Source of the DNA: Eleusine coracana subsp. coracana
Taxonomy: Eukaryota > Streptophyta > Magnoliopsida > Poales > Poaceae
DNA: 64,000 bases
NCBI GenBank assembly: GCA_032690845.1
Contig: CM064427.1
Span: forward strand, 9,001,501-9,065,500
Direction: 5' to 3'
Made by a program: the position numbers and the translations under genes. This document shows positions 54,179 to 64,000 of the stretch, piece by piece. Under the pieces are notes generated by a model, which saw nothing but the letters and a program-made list of their open reading frames with translations, was not told where the DNA came from and searched no databases. Each line of letters opens with the position of its first letter. Position 1 is the stretch's first letter.

Positions 54179-56177
54179 ATGACGGCGGGCGGCAGATCGA
54201 TGGTTTGCTGTGCCGTGGCGCTGCTGGCAGCCATGGTGCTGCTCTCCGCACCAGGCATCACAGGTTTCGCCTTGGCTTTCCCTCATCTCCCTCTCGTCCT
54301 GCTAATTAGCAACATCATGCCATTGAGACTTCATCTACTTTGATTGCTTGCAGAGGCCTACGATTCCCTGGACCCGAACGGCAATATCACTATAAAATGG
54401 GATATTATGCATTGGACTCCTGATGGATATGTCCACATACACATCTCTATCTAAACTACAAACAGGACCTATTTTCACAGCAAACAAGAATTCCAAGCCC
54501 GCTATATAAATATATGTCAACGGCATGTTATGACTTAAATTACTTCTTCATGGTTCCTAAAAAAAAATGTCTCCTGCAGGCTGTTGTCACAATGTACAAC
54601 TATCAACAGTTCCGGCACATCGGTGCGCCTGGGTGGCAGCTGGGTTGGACATGGGCGAGGAAGGAGGTCATATGGTCAGTCACTGGGGCACAGGCTACTG
54701 AACAGGGTGACTGTTCAAAATTCAAGGGCAACACTCCCCATTCCTGCAGGAAGAGTCCCACGATCGTTGATTTACTTCCTGGCACCCCATACAACATGCA
54801 AATAACTAATTGCTGCAAGGCAGGAGTTATAAGTACGATTGATCAGGACCCGGCGAATGCTGCTTCCTCCTTCCAGATCAGTGTAGGTCTTGCTGGGACT
54901 AGCACAAAGACAGTAAAGCCGCCTAAGAAGTTCACTCTTAAGACTCCAGGTCCAGGATACACATGTGGCAGAGCCATGGTTGGCAAGCCTACTGTGTTTT
55001 TCACCCCGGATAGGCGCAGAAGTACCCGAGCTCTAAGTAAGTTGCCAATCTGTTGAACTTTGCTTTCTAATAGTTGCTTGCATGTTTTGTGAAAACGAGT
55101 TAGAGCTAATTTCTCGTATTATTCCGTGTGTTCCCATTCCTTGATCTTAAAACGTGAGGTACGATCCTGGTCAGTGGTGAATAAATAAAAGTATTCTAAC
55201 AATATAGAGATAAAGTTAATTTTGTTTTGTTGACGACATTGAGTTCTAAGAGGGCTAAATTAAATAGTAGGAACGGCTCCATAATTTTGCTTGGGTTGTT
55301 CCTAACAAAGACATTCTCTGTATGTATCTGCAGTGACGTGGAATGTGACCTGCACGTTTTCCCAATTTCTTGCTCAAAAGACTCCATCCTGCTGTGTATC
55401 TCTTTCGTCATTTTATAACAGCACAACCGTGAACTGTCCAACATGCTCTTGTGGTTGTCAAAACCCAAATGGGACAAACTGTAGGAAGTGAGTATTCAAA
55501 CCTTTTAATCCTAAATTGCTTCGTATTGAGGTTCTTTCCCTTTTCTCGTACAAAGGCTCTAATGACATTTCACAATTCACAGTGAGAATTCACCTATGCG
55601 ACATCCTGCAATTGATAGTCCTGGCGAATGGGCTGGCCAACCTCTTGTCCAATGCAGTTCCCATATGTGCCCGATCAGAATCAACTGGCACGTGGAGTAC
55701 AACAACAAGGCTTATTGGAGAGTAAAAATCACCATCACAAACTTCAACTTCAATATGAATTACACGCAGTGGAACTTGGTTGTTCAGCATCCAAACTTCG
55801 ATAATATCGCTCAGTTAGTTGGGTTAAACTACAAACCACTTGCCCCATATGGGGGCGGCATAAGTAAGTCAAATTCTGCTTAATTCTTTCTAAAATAAAG
55901 GCAAATGAATCTCCACAATTCTGCTCACGGATGTTGTTTATTTCGCTATATATCAATTCCAGATGATACAGCAATGTTATGGGGTGAACAATTTCGCAAT
56001 GATTTGCTCATGAAAGCTGGTAAACATGGAAATGTGCAAGGAGAAATACGTTTCCGTAAGGACTCCCAGACTTACACGTTCGATAAGGGATGGGCCTTCC
56101 CCCGCCGAGTGTACTTCAATGGTGATAACTGTGTTCTGCCACCTCCCGATGCATATCCGTGGTTGCCCAATGCATAA
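54179..56177 (+). CDS. COBRA-like protein without GPI-anchor tail
   Basis: Six exons: 54179-54263, 54354-54430, 54580-55036, 55334-55487, 55583-55863, 55963-56177; 422 residues, all phases consistent. A signal peptide (CCAVALLAAMVLLSAPGIT) leads to the COBRA domain: DSLDPNGNITIKWDIMHWTP, GWQLGWTWARKEVIWSVTGA, ATEQGDCSKFKGNTPHSC, the CCVS motif (about 226-229), HMCPIRINWHVEYNNKAYWR, YTQWNLVVQHPNFDNI, and GWAFPRRVYFNGDNCVLPPP. COBRA proteins bind cellulose at the cell surface and control microfibril deposition (brittle-culm BC1/Bk2 in grasses). This one stops at DAYPWLPNA, exactly where relatives continue into the omega site and hydrophobic tail, so it should be secreted, not GPI-anchored. The second intron uses a weak GTCCAC donor and yields DGYAVVT, one residue shorter than the usual DGYVAVVT. 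Confidence 0.9.
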
Positions 56178-57000
56178 ATAGACTTATCAGGAACAACCTA
56201 ATGGCGAAGGAACTTGAACTACCAAACTCTTCAAGATCTAAGTAGTCGTGACGATTTTGTTGAAACTTGAAACTTGGCAAATTCATATGGACAATGTAAT
56301 TTTAATAAGAGTTCTATGTATGTATGGCGTCTTGAATGGGATTTATTATTCGGCTGTCACATCAGCGGACACCAGTTTGCATATTCTTTGATGCCCGGGA
56401 TATTTTGAATAGAGACCTCTTTGAATATGGTTGGTTCAAAAACTTCAAATGATTAATACTTTGTCAAATTACCTTTAAATTTATTTTATTTAGAAAATAT
56501 ATACATGGAATATATGTGAAGGTTCTCTTTCATTTGTGGTGGTATATTTGTATTTAAAGACCTCGTCGAAGCACCGAGGGGGTGCCCGTCCATCGATCAT
56601 CAATGACAGTGACTAGTGTTAACAATTGTGTCATGTGTGTATCATTTTCGTTTACGGAAACAACACGCCATCAAATTTGTCACCAGATTGACAACCAGTC
56701 AGCGATCCAACCACACAATAGCATCAGCAAAGCACTTCCACAACATGTCCATGGCATCCGGCGGCAAGGGCACACCCACCTCCACACCGCCGTCGACATC
56801 CCCGTTCTCTCCCACCGCAACCGTGCCGGTCCTCACATGTACACGGCGTCCACCTTCGGGGGGTACCCTAACCCAAAGTCTAGCTTGTAGAGACGTGAAA
56901 CCTCGGTGAACTGGCCAGTGATGATGCAGACGTCTTTCGGCTTATGCATGGAGAGAGAGGGAGAGAAAAATGAAGTTACAACTAGATAATTCATATTTTG
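56178..57000. other. 3' flank of the COBRA-like gene
   Basis: Probable 3' UTR to about 56320 (AATGTAATTTTAATAAGAG near 56294). A Ser/Thr/Pro-rich frame at 56582-56909 is probably chance. Confidence 0.4.
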
Positions 57001-57101
57001 AAAAATCAGCATCCAGAGCTTTGTTAATAAACATTCGCATTTAAAGATAGGGACTAGGGAGTATTCAAAAAAGTGGACAGCGCTTACGGATGCTGATTTT
57101 T
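57001..57101. mobile_element. 101-bp MITE with 15-bp inverted ends
   Basis: Starts AAAAATCAGCATCC and ends GGATGCTGATTTTT. The flanks repeat ATTCATATTTTG (56989-57000 and 57107-57118), preceded on both sides by CTAGA or CTAGATA. The superfamily is uncertain; the ends resemble small Mutator-type MITEs. Confidence 0.65.
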
Positions 57102-57353
57102 CTAGAATTCATATTTTGATTGAGCATGAGATTAGAATAGAAAACTTAAAAATCAATAGAAACACGTCTGGACGTGCCAGTGTCAATGTGTCATGCCATG
57201 GCATCTTGACAAATGTAAAAATGCTGACAAACTAAAGATTCCGGTCAAATTTTATTACCTGCAGCAACTTGCTCATTTTTGTCTTCCAACACGATCCGTA
57301 AGTTTCGAAATGCATTAAAAGCACTCTTTATTATTCTGTGAAAATTATAAGAT

Positions 57354-57617
57354 CTTGTTTGGATGCATCATAGTTTTTTAAAACTAGTTTTTACTTTCAG
57401 TTTCTAGAACTGGTTTCTAAATAAAAAAACTGAGTGAGGATGTTTGAATTCTAGTTTTTAAAAAATATATAAACTAACTTTGATAGTTAATTATATTGAA
57501 ATAAGACAAAAATTAGCATGAGCTGATTTATATAAACTGACATAAAAATTAACATGTTTGAAGGCTCTCTAATTTCTAGAAACCAATTTTTTTAAAAGCT
57601 GGAGGGATCCAAACATG
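57354..57617. mobile_element. MITE with TGTTTGGAT termini
   Basis: TGTTTGGATGCATC on the left and its inward counterpart TGTTTGGATCCCTC on the right (57615 leftward). The interior is AT-rich with several near-palindromic TTTCTAGAA motifs. Such 'TTGTTTGGATCC' MITEs are very common in grasses. No target duplication was resolved. Confidence 0.6.
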
Positions 57618-58573
57618 ATTTAAATATATGCCCCTAACAAACCTGGGTTTACATGATTAATACTCCCTATCTTTCAGCGAGCAACCGAGACATGGTGCCG
57701 ACTGATTCCCTCAATTAGCCACCTGAGGGCGCGACAACCCTATAGTTTTTTTAAAAAAAATCGGCAGCCCTGTAGTTATGTGATTATGTATATTCACCAA
57801 TCAGCCCTGATTCAACGGTTGTCAAGCCCGTTCTGTGTGCTTTCCAATCTGGAAAATCGAATAACAGTAGTGACTTGATCGACGGTAGCCATGTGGAAGA
57901 TGGATACAAATAACTACGATGAAAGCGGATTGTATCGTCGGATAATATCTTTTATCTTACTCTATATTTCTTTGTCTGATTTAGACGGAACAAATAATAC
58001 ACGGATATATGATCATAACAGTCAACGAGTTGAGAGAACCGAAACACACAAACCAATTTTTTTGGTGATTACTCCTAGAAGAAAAATATGAGTGTTTTAT
58101 ATGTGAGAAATCATGCGTATATATGGGATAATTCTTCTATAAATTTCAGATAATATATTTTTAATTATCAAATAATCCCTCTATATATTTGTTAAAAATC
58201 TTAAACGCTCATCCACGTTCTCAAAAATAGGATTCGAATAGGATCGGTTTCGAAAGTTCTTTGACCCTATTAATAACACACGGGCAGTCGCACTTGCGAG
58301 TTGCGAGTTGCGACATCGCCACGCGAGATTACTGATATCTTCCGCTAAAAAAAGCTTCCGTGTTCCGTGATCCTCTCCCAATACGTGGCTCGTTGTCATC
58401 TTCTGTCGGTCATATTGTGGTCCTACTCGGCAGTGACACGCAGTGCTAGTATACAAATCCACAACAGTGGCTTCTTGGTGCGGTTGTGGCCCCACTCGCT
58501 TGCTCACTTCGATCGTCTGCTCCGCTCTGCTTTGGGTCGTCGTCAGCGAGAGCAGAGCACCCGCGCCGGCGCG
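57618..58573. other. Upstream region of the dehydrogenase-aldolase gene
   Basis: AT-rich, then GC-rich near the start codon. No separate gene is supported. The leader is probably within 58400-58573. Confidence 0.45.
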
Positions 58574-61500
58574 ATGTCGTCTGCCGCCGCTGCCTCCGTG
58601 GCCTTCATAGGCGCCCACGATCTCTCCAGCAGGCTCGCCGCCTCCTTCCTCCGCTCCGGCGCCCGCGTCCGCTGCTTCGCCGCCGAGGTCTGTCTCTCCT
58701 CGCCCTGGTGGCCCTTCCGCTCTCGATTACTTCCCCCATGCGGCGCTTGCAAGTTATCTAGGATGATCAGTATTCAAATGGTCTCCGTGCAGGCAGATCA
58801 ATCGGCGGCCGCACCCGCGGAGCTGGGCGACGTGCGATGCGCGACCCCGGCGGAAGCCGCGACAGGTGAGAGCCTGCACCCTCGAGTTTCAGTACTGGCC
58901 CGGCTTGATCCTGGAACGGGGGTGCGCGTGGAGTTTGTTTGGTGTGCTTTCGTGCCTGCCTGCGAGGCGTTTGTCGGAATGCCGACGCGGACATGCTCAG
59001 CTGATCGATTGCGATGTAATTGGTGACTGCAGATGCCGCGCTAGTCCTCGTGCTGAGCGACGCGGATGGGATTGACGAGTTGTTCTTCGGAGTTGACGGT
59101 ATAGTGAAAGGTATATGCCGGTGTTGGCTTGTTACTGTTCTGACTGTTGCGGCGGGCTACCCTTATGTTGCATGCTGGATCCAATGTTTGTTTGAACATG
59201 CTAGGATTGTGTGCCGGTGCTGTCGTATTGGTTCAGTCGACGCTGCTGCCTAGCCAGCTTGAGAAGTTGGAGCAGAAGCTTACAGGTAAAACAGTCTGCA
59301 TCTCAGCGCAACTATCTGCTTGCTCAGGTGCAAGAGCTACCATGCTGAGAGTTCTTGGTGCACTTTTAAGTTCTATTATACGAACCAAAGTTGCAAATTC
59401 AAACAGTTAAATGGTCACGTCTATTTGTTTCGTATTTATTTTGTCTTGATTCTTTAAATGATTATTTTTGTTATTTTGATACTGTGCCCACAAGCTGCTC
59501 GGATACCGATGGAGATCCCACATCTTGAGATAAATGAATGGCACTTATCTAGTTTAGTTTACATGCAGGTGAAAAGAAGAATGTCTTCCTTCTTGATGGA
59601 TACATCTTCAGTGATTTATCTGATGAATTGAAGCAACATATTGTTGTAAGTAATGTGTCAAATTAAGAATCGGAATCATTGTTGTTTGTTTGTTTCCCAT
59701 TTCTCTTACTGCTATTTACTTTTGAAATTTAGGTTGTAGCATCTGGAAGACAGGACATTGCAGAACGAGCTAGACAGTTTTTTCATGGCAAGTCCAAAGA
59801 AGCACATTTTTGTTTGCTAATATTTCCATCTTAGGATGTGCTAAATATGTAATAATGCTAACATTTCAATATACCTGTGACGTTTTCAGGTCTAGACAAA
59901 ACCATTTATTTTGCTGAAGGTGAAATTGGCACAAGCAGGTTGGCCTCCTTTTCTGTCAATAGCAATTATCCTATGCAGTGTCTTAGGAACACATTTGCAT
60001 AGAAGGAAAGACAGTTCAATACACCATATAGCATACAGAACATTAACAGAAAAAACTATGCATGTGGCACGTAATGCAACTATTATTCATAAATTTTAAA
60101 ATATATATCATCTATCTCTGCAGCAAAATTAGGCTGGTGAACGATTTGTTGGAGGGCATTCATTTTATTGCATCTATTGAAGCAATGTATCTTGGCGTTC
60201 GAGCTGGGATTCATCCATCAATTATCTTTGATATAATATCAAATGCTGCTGGAAGCTCAAGGTTATGGAAGTTTTTGGATTATTTGTAAAATGCACAATA
60301 CTTCTGACATTCTTTTCAAGCAAAATCTCACTGTACTGCGGTTACAGGATATTTGTGGAGTTAGTTCCAAAGCTTCTGAGTGATGATCCATTGTTTACTA
60401 ACTTTCTATACTCATCAAGGAAAAATGCAGTAAGTTCCTGTTCTTTTTCTTGTGAGTGGTAGGGAATTCCATGGTCACTTAACATTCACGATTTCCATGA
60501 TTGTTATTTGTGTTGTTCTGTTATTGCTTACTGAAAAGTTACTGCTACTGCATAGTTGAATGCTTCTGGTTCTGAATGTTAAACTCTGTGTTTCATTTTT
60601 ACAAAATATAGAGCCGTGTGATGGATATGGCAAAAGCAGTAACATTTCCACTTCCACTCCTTGCTGTTGCATATCAACAATTGATACATGGTATGCTTGA
60701 AGCTTCTTTACATATCACTTATTTTCTAGACAAAATGGGCATTATCTGGCATATGGCAAACGCTAGCCTTAAGTCATTAAGTATTGGAATCAAAGACTTC
60801 AAATAACCCTTTCATGTTTATTACATGTCTTTCTTAAAACAAACTTGAACGCAAACTTTTCTGCACTTAATTTTAGGTTCTTCAGCAGTAACTGGAGTTG
60901 AATCTGCCTCACCACTGAAGGTGCGGAATAGCTTGTTGCACAGATGATGTTTTTTTTAATGTTTTTGAGCCTACCTTAGAATTTGAACCTTCATTTTCCA
61001 GGTTTGGGAGGAAGCATTTGGAGTGAACATCATAGATGCTGCCAGCCAGCAAATCTATGATGCAAGCAAATTAGCTGACCATCTTGTTATGGAATCTAAA
61101 ACAGCAAAGCGGATCGGCTTCATTGGTCTTGGAGCTATGGGCTTTGGAATGGCATCTCATTTGTTGAAATCAGGATTCTCTGTTGTTGCTTATGATGTGA
61201 GAACTCTTTGGATATCTATCCTTCTCAACTGCATAATTGTCCCTTCGTATTATTGCAGTAAAGGAAAATTATCTGGACTCGATTTTTTTCCCTCTCAACT
61301 GCATGTGTTTCTTTACTATTTTCGCATTCATAGACCTAGAACAATAACAATTTTAAAAAACAAATCTATACAGTCTTACAATGTTGCTGGACTGGACACT
61401 GGACAGTGGACATAGTAAGATACTAAGATTGTCCAGATTTAACAATAAAAATACTAGATTTAATCCTAGAGCAACTGAAGGTGCACGATTTCCTCAACAA

Positions 61501-64000
61501 CAACAACAACAAAAAACAGAAGATGCATGGATATCCTGAACCTTAAGCAGTTCTGGTATGACCTGAAGGCAGTCTTAAATTTGTCTGTGACTCTGCACCT
61601 GAGAACATAATGCACTCTGCTTTCCTTTCTGATGTGTGTATGTATTTATTGTCATCAATGAATAGCGGTTATCTATTTCCCATTTAGGTCTACAAGCCAA
61701 CAATGGCCAGATTTGCTGATTTAGGTGGATCGACAGAAGATTCCCCTGAGGAAGTAGCAAAAGGTGACTTAAAAGTTTCTGCTCTATGATATCCAAACCT
61801 GGATTCAGTAAACTTCTCAGGACCATATAAGTTCATGTTGTAACATATCCAATAACGTTTTCTGGATTTAATTGGCCAAACCTTGTTGTCATATAAAATG
61901 CCATGCTATTTTATTTAACCTTTCATGGTAGATCATAAGTATATATTATTTAATTACTCCGTCTGTATTTATTTTCTTGACGTTAGGATAGGATCCGCAG
62001 TTCAAAAATGAACTACAAACACTGTCCTTAAGTAAAAAAAAAAATCTGGAGGTAGTAGTTAATACTGCATCCATTTGACAGAATCAGTTTTCCTCTATTG
62101 TTTTATAGACATTTCACAATGTAAGATCGTCAATATAATTGAGGAATTCCTCAAAAAAAAAGTAATTGAGGAGTGTTTTTATTGCGTCTGTTCCATGTTT
62201 GAGTATGGAAAGAGTCTATTCATTATTGTTAATTTTTCTCTTGACTTTGCATTGTTTTTACATTGAACTTTTCATATTTTTCTATAGCTTGTGGACTCTT
62301 TTAAGAGCAGACAGATACCGATACCTCACTTTAAGTATAAGCTCACACAGTCACACTATTTGTTACTTGTTAGCGACACCATTTATGATTTATTAACCAA
62401 AATCTGGTTACAGATGTGGAAATACTTATTATCATGGTTGCAAATGAGTTTCAAGCTGATAATGTTCTATATGGAAATGCTGGTGCTGTACCAGGTAACC
62501 TCTATATGCTTGCCTTAAGTTCTAACTTTGCATGGTTAATAAATACCTAGTTGGCTTTTTCTTTTTTGAGCGTTCTTTACAATTCTGTGAATTTCCTTGT
62601 CTCCAGTGCTGCCAGCTGGAACATCTGTCATTCTATCTTCTACAGTTTCTCCCGGATTTGTGGCCTGCCTCAACAAAAAATTAGAAGGTAACATCTCCAG
62701 CAATTTTAAAAATTTTATTTAAAAATCTGTTCTTTTTTCAGACATTTTTTATTGAATCAAAACTACAGCAAGGGAGACCCTCACTGTTTGATTTTGTATT
62801 GAATAAAAGAAAACAACCAGAGTTCACTGTACAAACAGAAAACAACAAAAGGCCAAAGGCCAACAAAAAAGGCTAATTACAGACGCAAGGCCAACAGAGA
62901 AGGCTAATTACAGATGTTATCCACAGTCATCCACCCAGGAAAGGAAGCTAGAATGTTTGATTTCAGAAATTCTATGAGCCCGCAAGCGAGCTTCATCTAC
63001 AAAATTTTTCCTCCAAGAATGGAACAAGGGCAATTTTTGGTTGAAAATGAGATTGTTTCTTTGCTTCCAGATTTTCAGACATTTTTTAATCTAAGAGAGT
63101 ACATTGAAATCATTTTCAATGTTCAATTACGTATCTTGCTGATATTATCTTCGAGGAGCACCTATATTTATTTGTGCTCAACATTAAAAAAAAAACAGAT
63201 TTTATAAAATTAAAGAAGAATATGCAATGATTTAGTATGTCTTCTTCAAATTAATTGTTTGAGACTTGACACTATATGTTCAAGAAGTGTTGGCAATGTT
63301 GAAATTTTGTGAAATGTTTTCTGGAATTCAAAAGCACAGCATGTCGTGTGCTACTTTCTGTGATTGAGATATGAAATTTAGCATTTAGCATCTACTACTT
63401 CCATACAGCTGAATGCCGAGAGATAAAGTTGGTTGATGCTCCGGTATCTGGTGGTGTCAAAAGGGCGGCAGAGGGGACACTAACTGTATGATCACTATTG
63501 CACCAATTCAATACAAACATCATGATGTAACCCTAACTGAAATACACCTTGCACTTTTCTACAGATAATAGCTTCAGGAACAGATGAAGCTCTACGTTGC
63601 ACTGGTGCTGTTCTATCAGGTAATACAGAAGGCTACCTACACACCATTATGTTATTTTGTCGATAAACATTCATGTTAGGAATGATGTCTACATTACACA
63701 AGAGGCCAATAGCCCATATATGTACAGGTTAGGGAAATATGCACAAAGCCCCCTTATAGACTGGGGACTCACACACACAGCTATACATACACCTAACAAT
63801 TCATAGATTGGTGAGTGACTTATCAATTTACATAACAGCATAAAGCGAGAAGCTTTATATCATCAAAGGAGGATGTGGAGCTGCAAGGTGATTTACACAT
63901 CTTACAGTTATGTGCAATAGCTATTTTGTTGATCTTGGCTTGAAGTTTTTTTTACACTAGAGTGGTTGCTTATATGATATACGTCAAATGGGTATCGATT
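58574..64000 (+). CDS. Dehydrogenase-kinase-aldolase fusion gene (ketose-bisphosphate aldolase class-II family type), 5' part, with in-frame stop
   Basis: Exons seen: 58574-58687, 58793-58865, 59033-59110, 59205-59285, 59569-59645, 59733-59787, 59890-59938, 60124-60261, 60348-60429, 60612-60690, 60877-60920, 61002-61196, 61688-61763, 62414-62494, 62607-62687, 63409-63485, 63565-63619, and 63839-63891 as exon 18. Phases agree throughout. The first 3-hydroxyisobutyrate-dehydrogenase-like unit (1-290) has a poor nucleotide motif (VAFIGAHDLSS) but keeps SSKIRLVNDLLEG. The second unit begins RIGFIGLGAMGFGMASHLLK (GxGxxG about 332-337), with DAPVSGGVKR at about 444. In the known plant protein (about 1,370 residues) these are followed by a four-carbon acid sugar kinase (DUF1537) and a class II aldolase, outside this window. 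Exon 18 reads A-stop-SEKLYIIKGGCGAA: TAA at 63841-63843 replaces the expected Leu, giving 479 residues. Intron 6 is GC-AG. Probably cytosolic sugar-acid metabolism. Confidence 0.85.
62730..62935. repeat. Short repeat block in intron 15, possible LINE tail
   Basis: Two copies of AAGGCTAATTACAGA..., each preceded by AAGGCCAACA (about 62857-62888 and 62888-62915), follow TTTTTTATTGAATCAAAACT. The pattern resembles the reversed 3' end of a grass LINE. No coding content. Confidence 0.4.

Noticed and set aside
1..64000. tRNA or rRNA genes, CRISPR or bacterial operons
   Set aside because: No cloverleaf-type tRNA, conserved rRNA stretch, Shine-Dalgarno-led gene series or CRISPR array was seen; all context is plant nuclear.

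Overview
This is nuclear DNA from a grass (Poaceae). The genes have introns with GT-AG borders (one GC-AG). Several coding exons are very GC-rich in the way typical of grasses. The remaining space is packed with plant transposons: Ty3/gypsy of the Tat type, Ty1/copia, CACTA, hAT, Helitron, LINE tails and MITEs. Nothing points to a bacterial or organellar source. I cannot name the species.

Layout. 1-7469: 3' part of a Tat-lineage gypsy element with a decayed integrase, an antisense extra ORF, the untranslated region and a full 3' LTR. 7470-11850: gene-poor, with three hAT-type insertions or remnants and a pseudo-exon of a bHLH gene. 11928-18294: nine-exon SANTA-domain (KNL2/M18BP1-like) kinetochore gene; its introns are enlarged by internal duplication and a copia fragment. 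18295-19980: Helitron end and a CCGGTT-rich hAT-like element. 20006-36442: a dispersed tandem family of five single-exon ATL-like RING-H2 genes plus one deleted copy, separated by gypsy and copia remnants, a three-unit 270-bp tandem repeat, a Helitron, a hAT element and a CACTA element containing a solo LTR. 36443-41150: gene-free, with degenerate 0.4-kb repeats and a clean hAT element. 41344-42384: R2R3-MYB gene. 42385-48400: gene-poor. 48411-48650: phytocyanin pseudogene. 49383-49874: intronless A20/AN1 stress-associated protein. 50700-52870: long inverted-repeat (Mutator/foldback-like) element with a nested 158-bp hAT MITE. 54179-56177: six-exon COBRA-like gene without the usual GPI-anchor tail. 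58574 to the end: the first 18 exons of the large dehydrogenase-kinase-aldolase fusion gene, with an in-frame stop in exon 18.

How the genes relate. They do not form an operon or an obvious pathway. MYB (S8-like, secondary wall) and COBRA-like (cellulose deposition) share a cell-wall theme, but they lie 12 kb apart with unrelated sequence between them, so this may be chance. The most dynamic part is the RING cluster. Copies differ by loss of the membrane segment, C-terminal frameshift and loss of the central zinc ligands, and hAT-like elements sit close upstream of two of them. All exon models were built by hand from splice signals, reading phase and remembered family sequences; no alignment or transcript was available.
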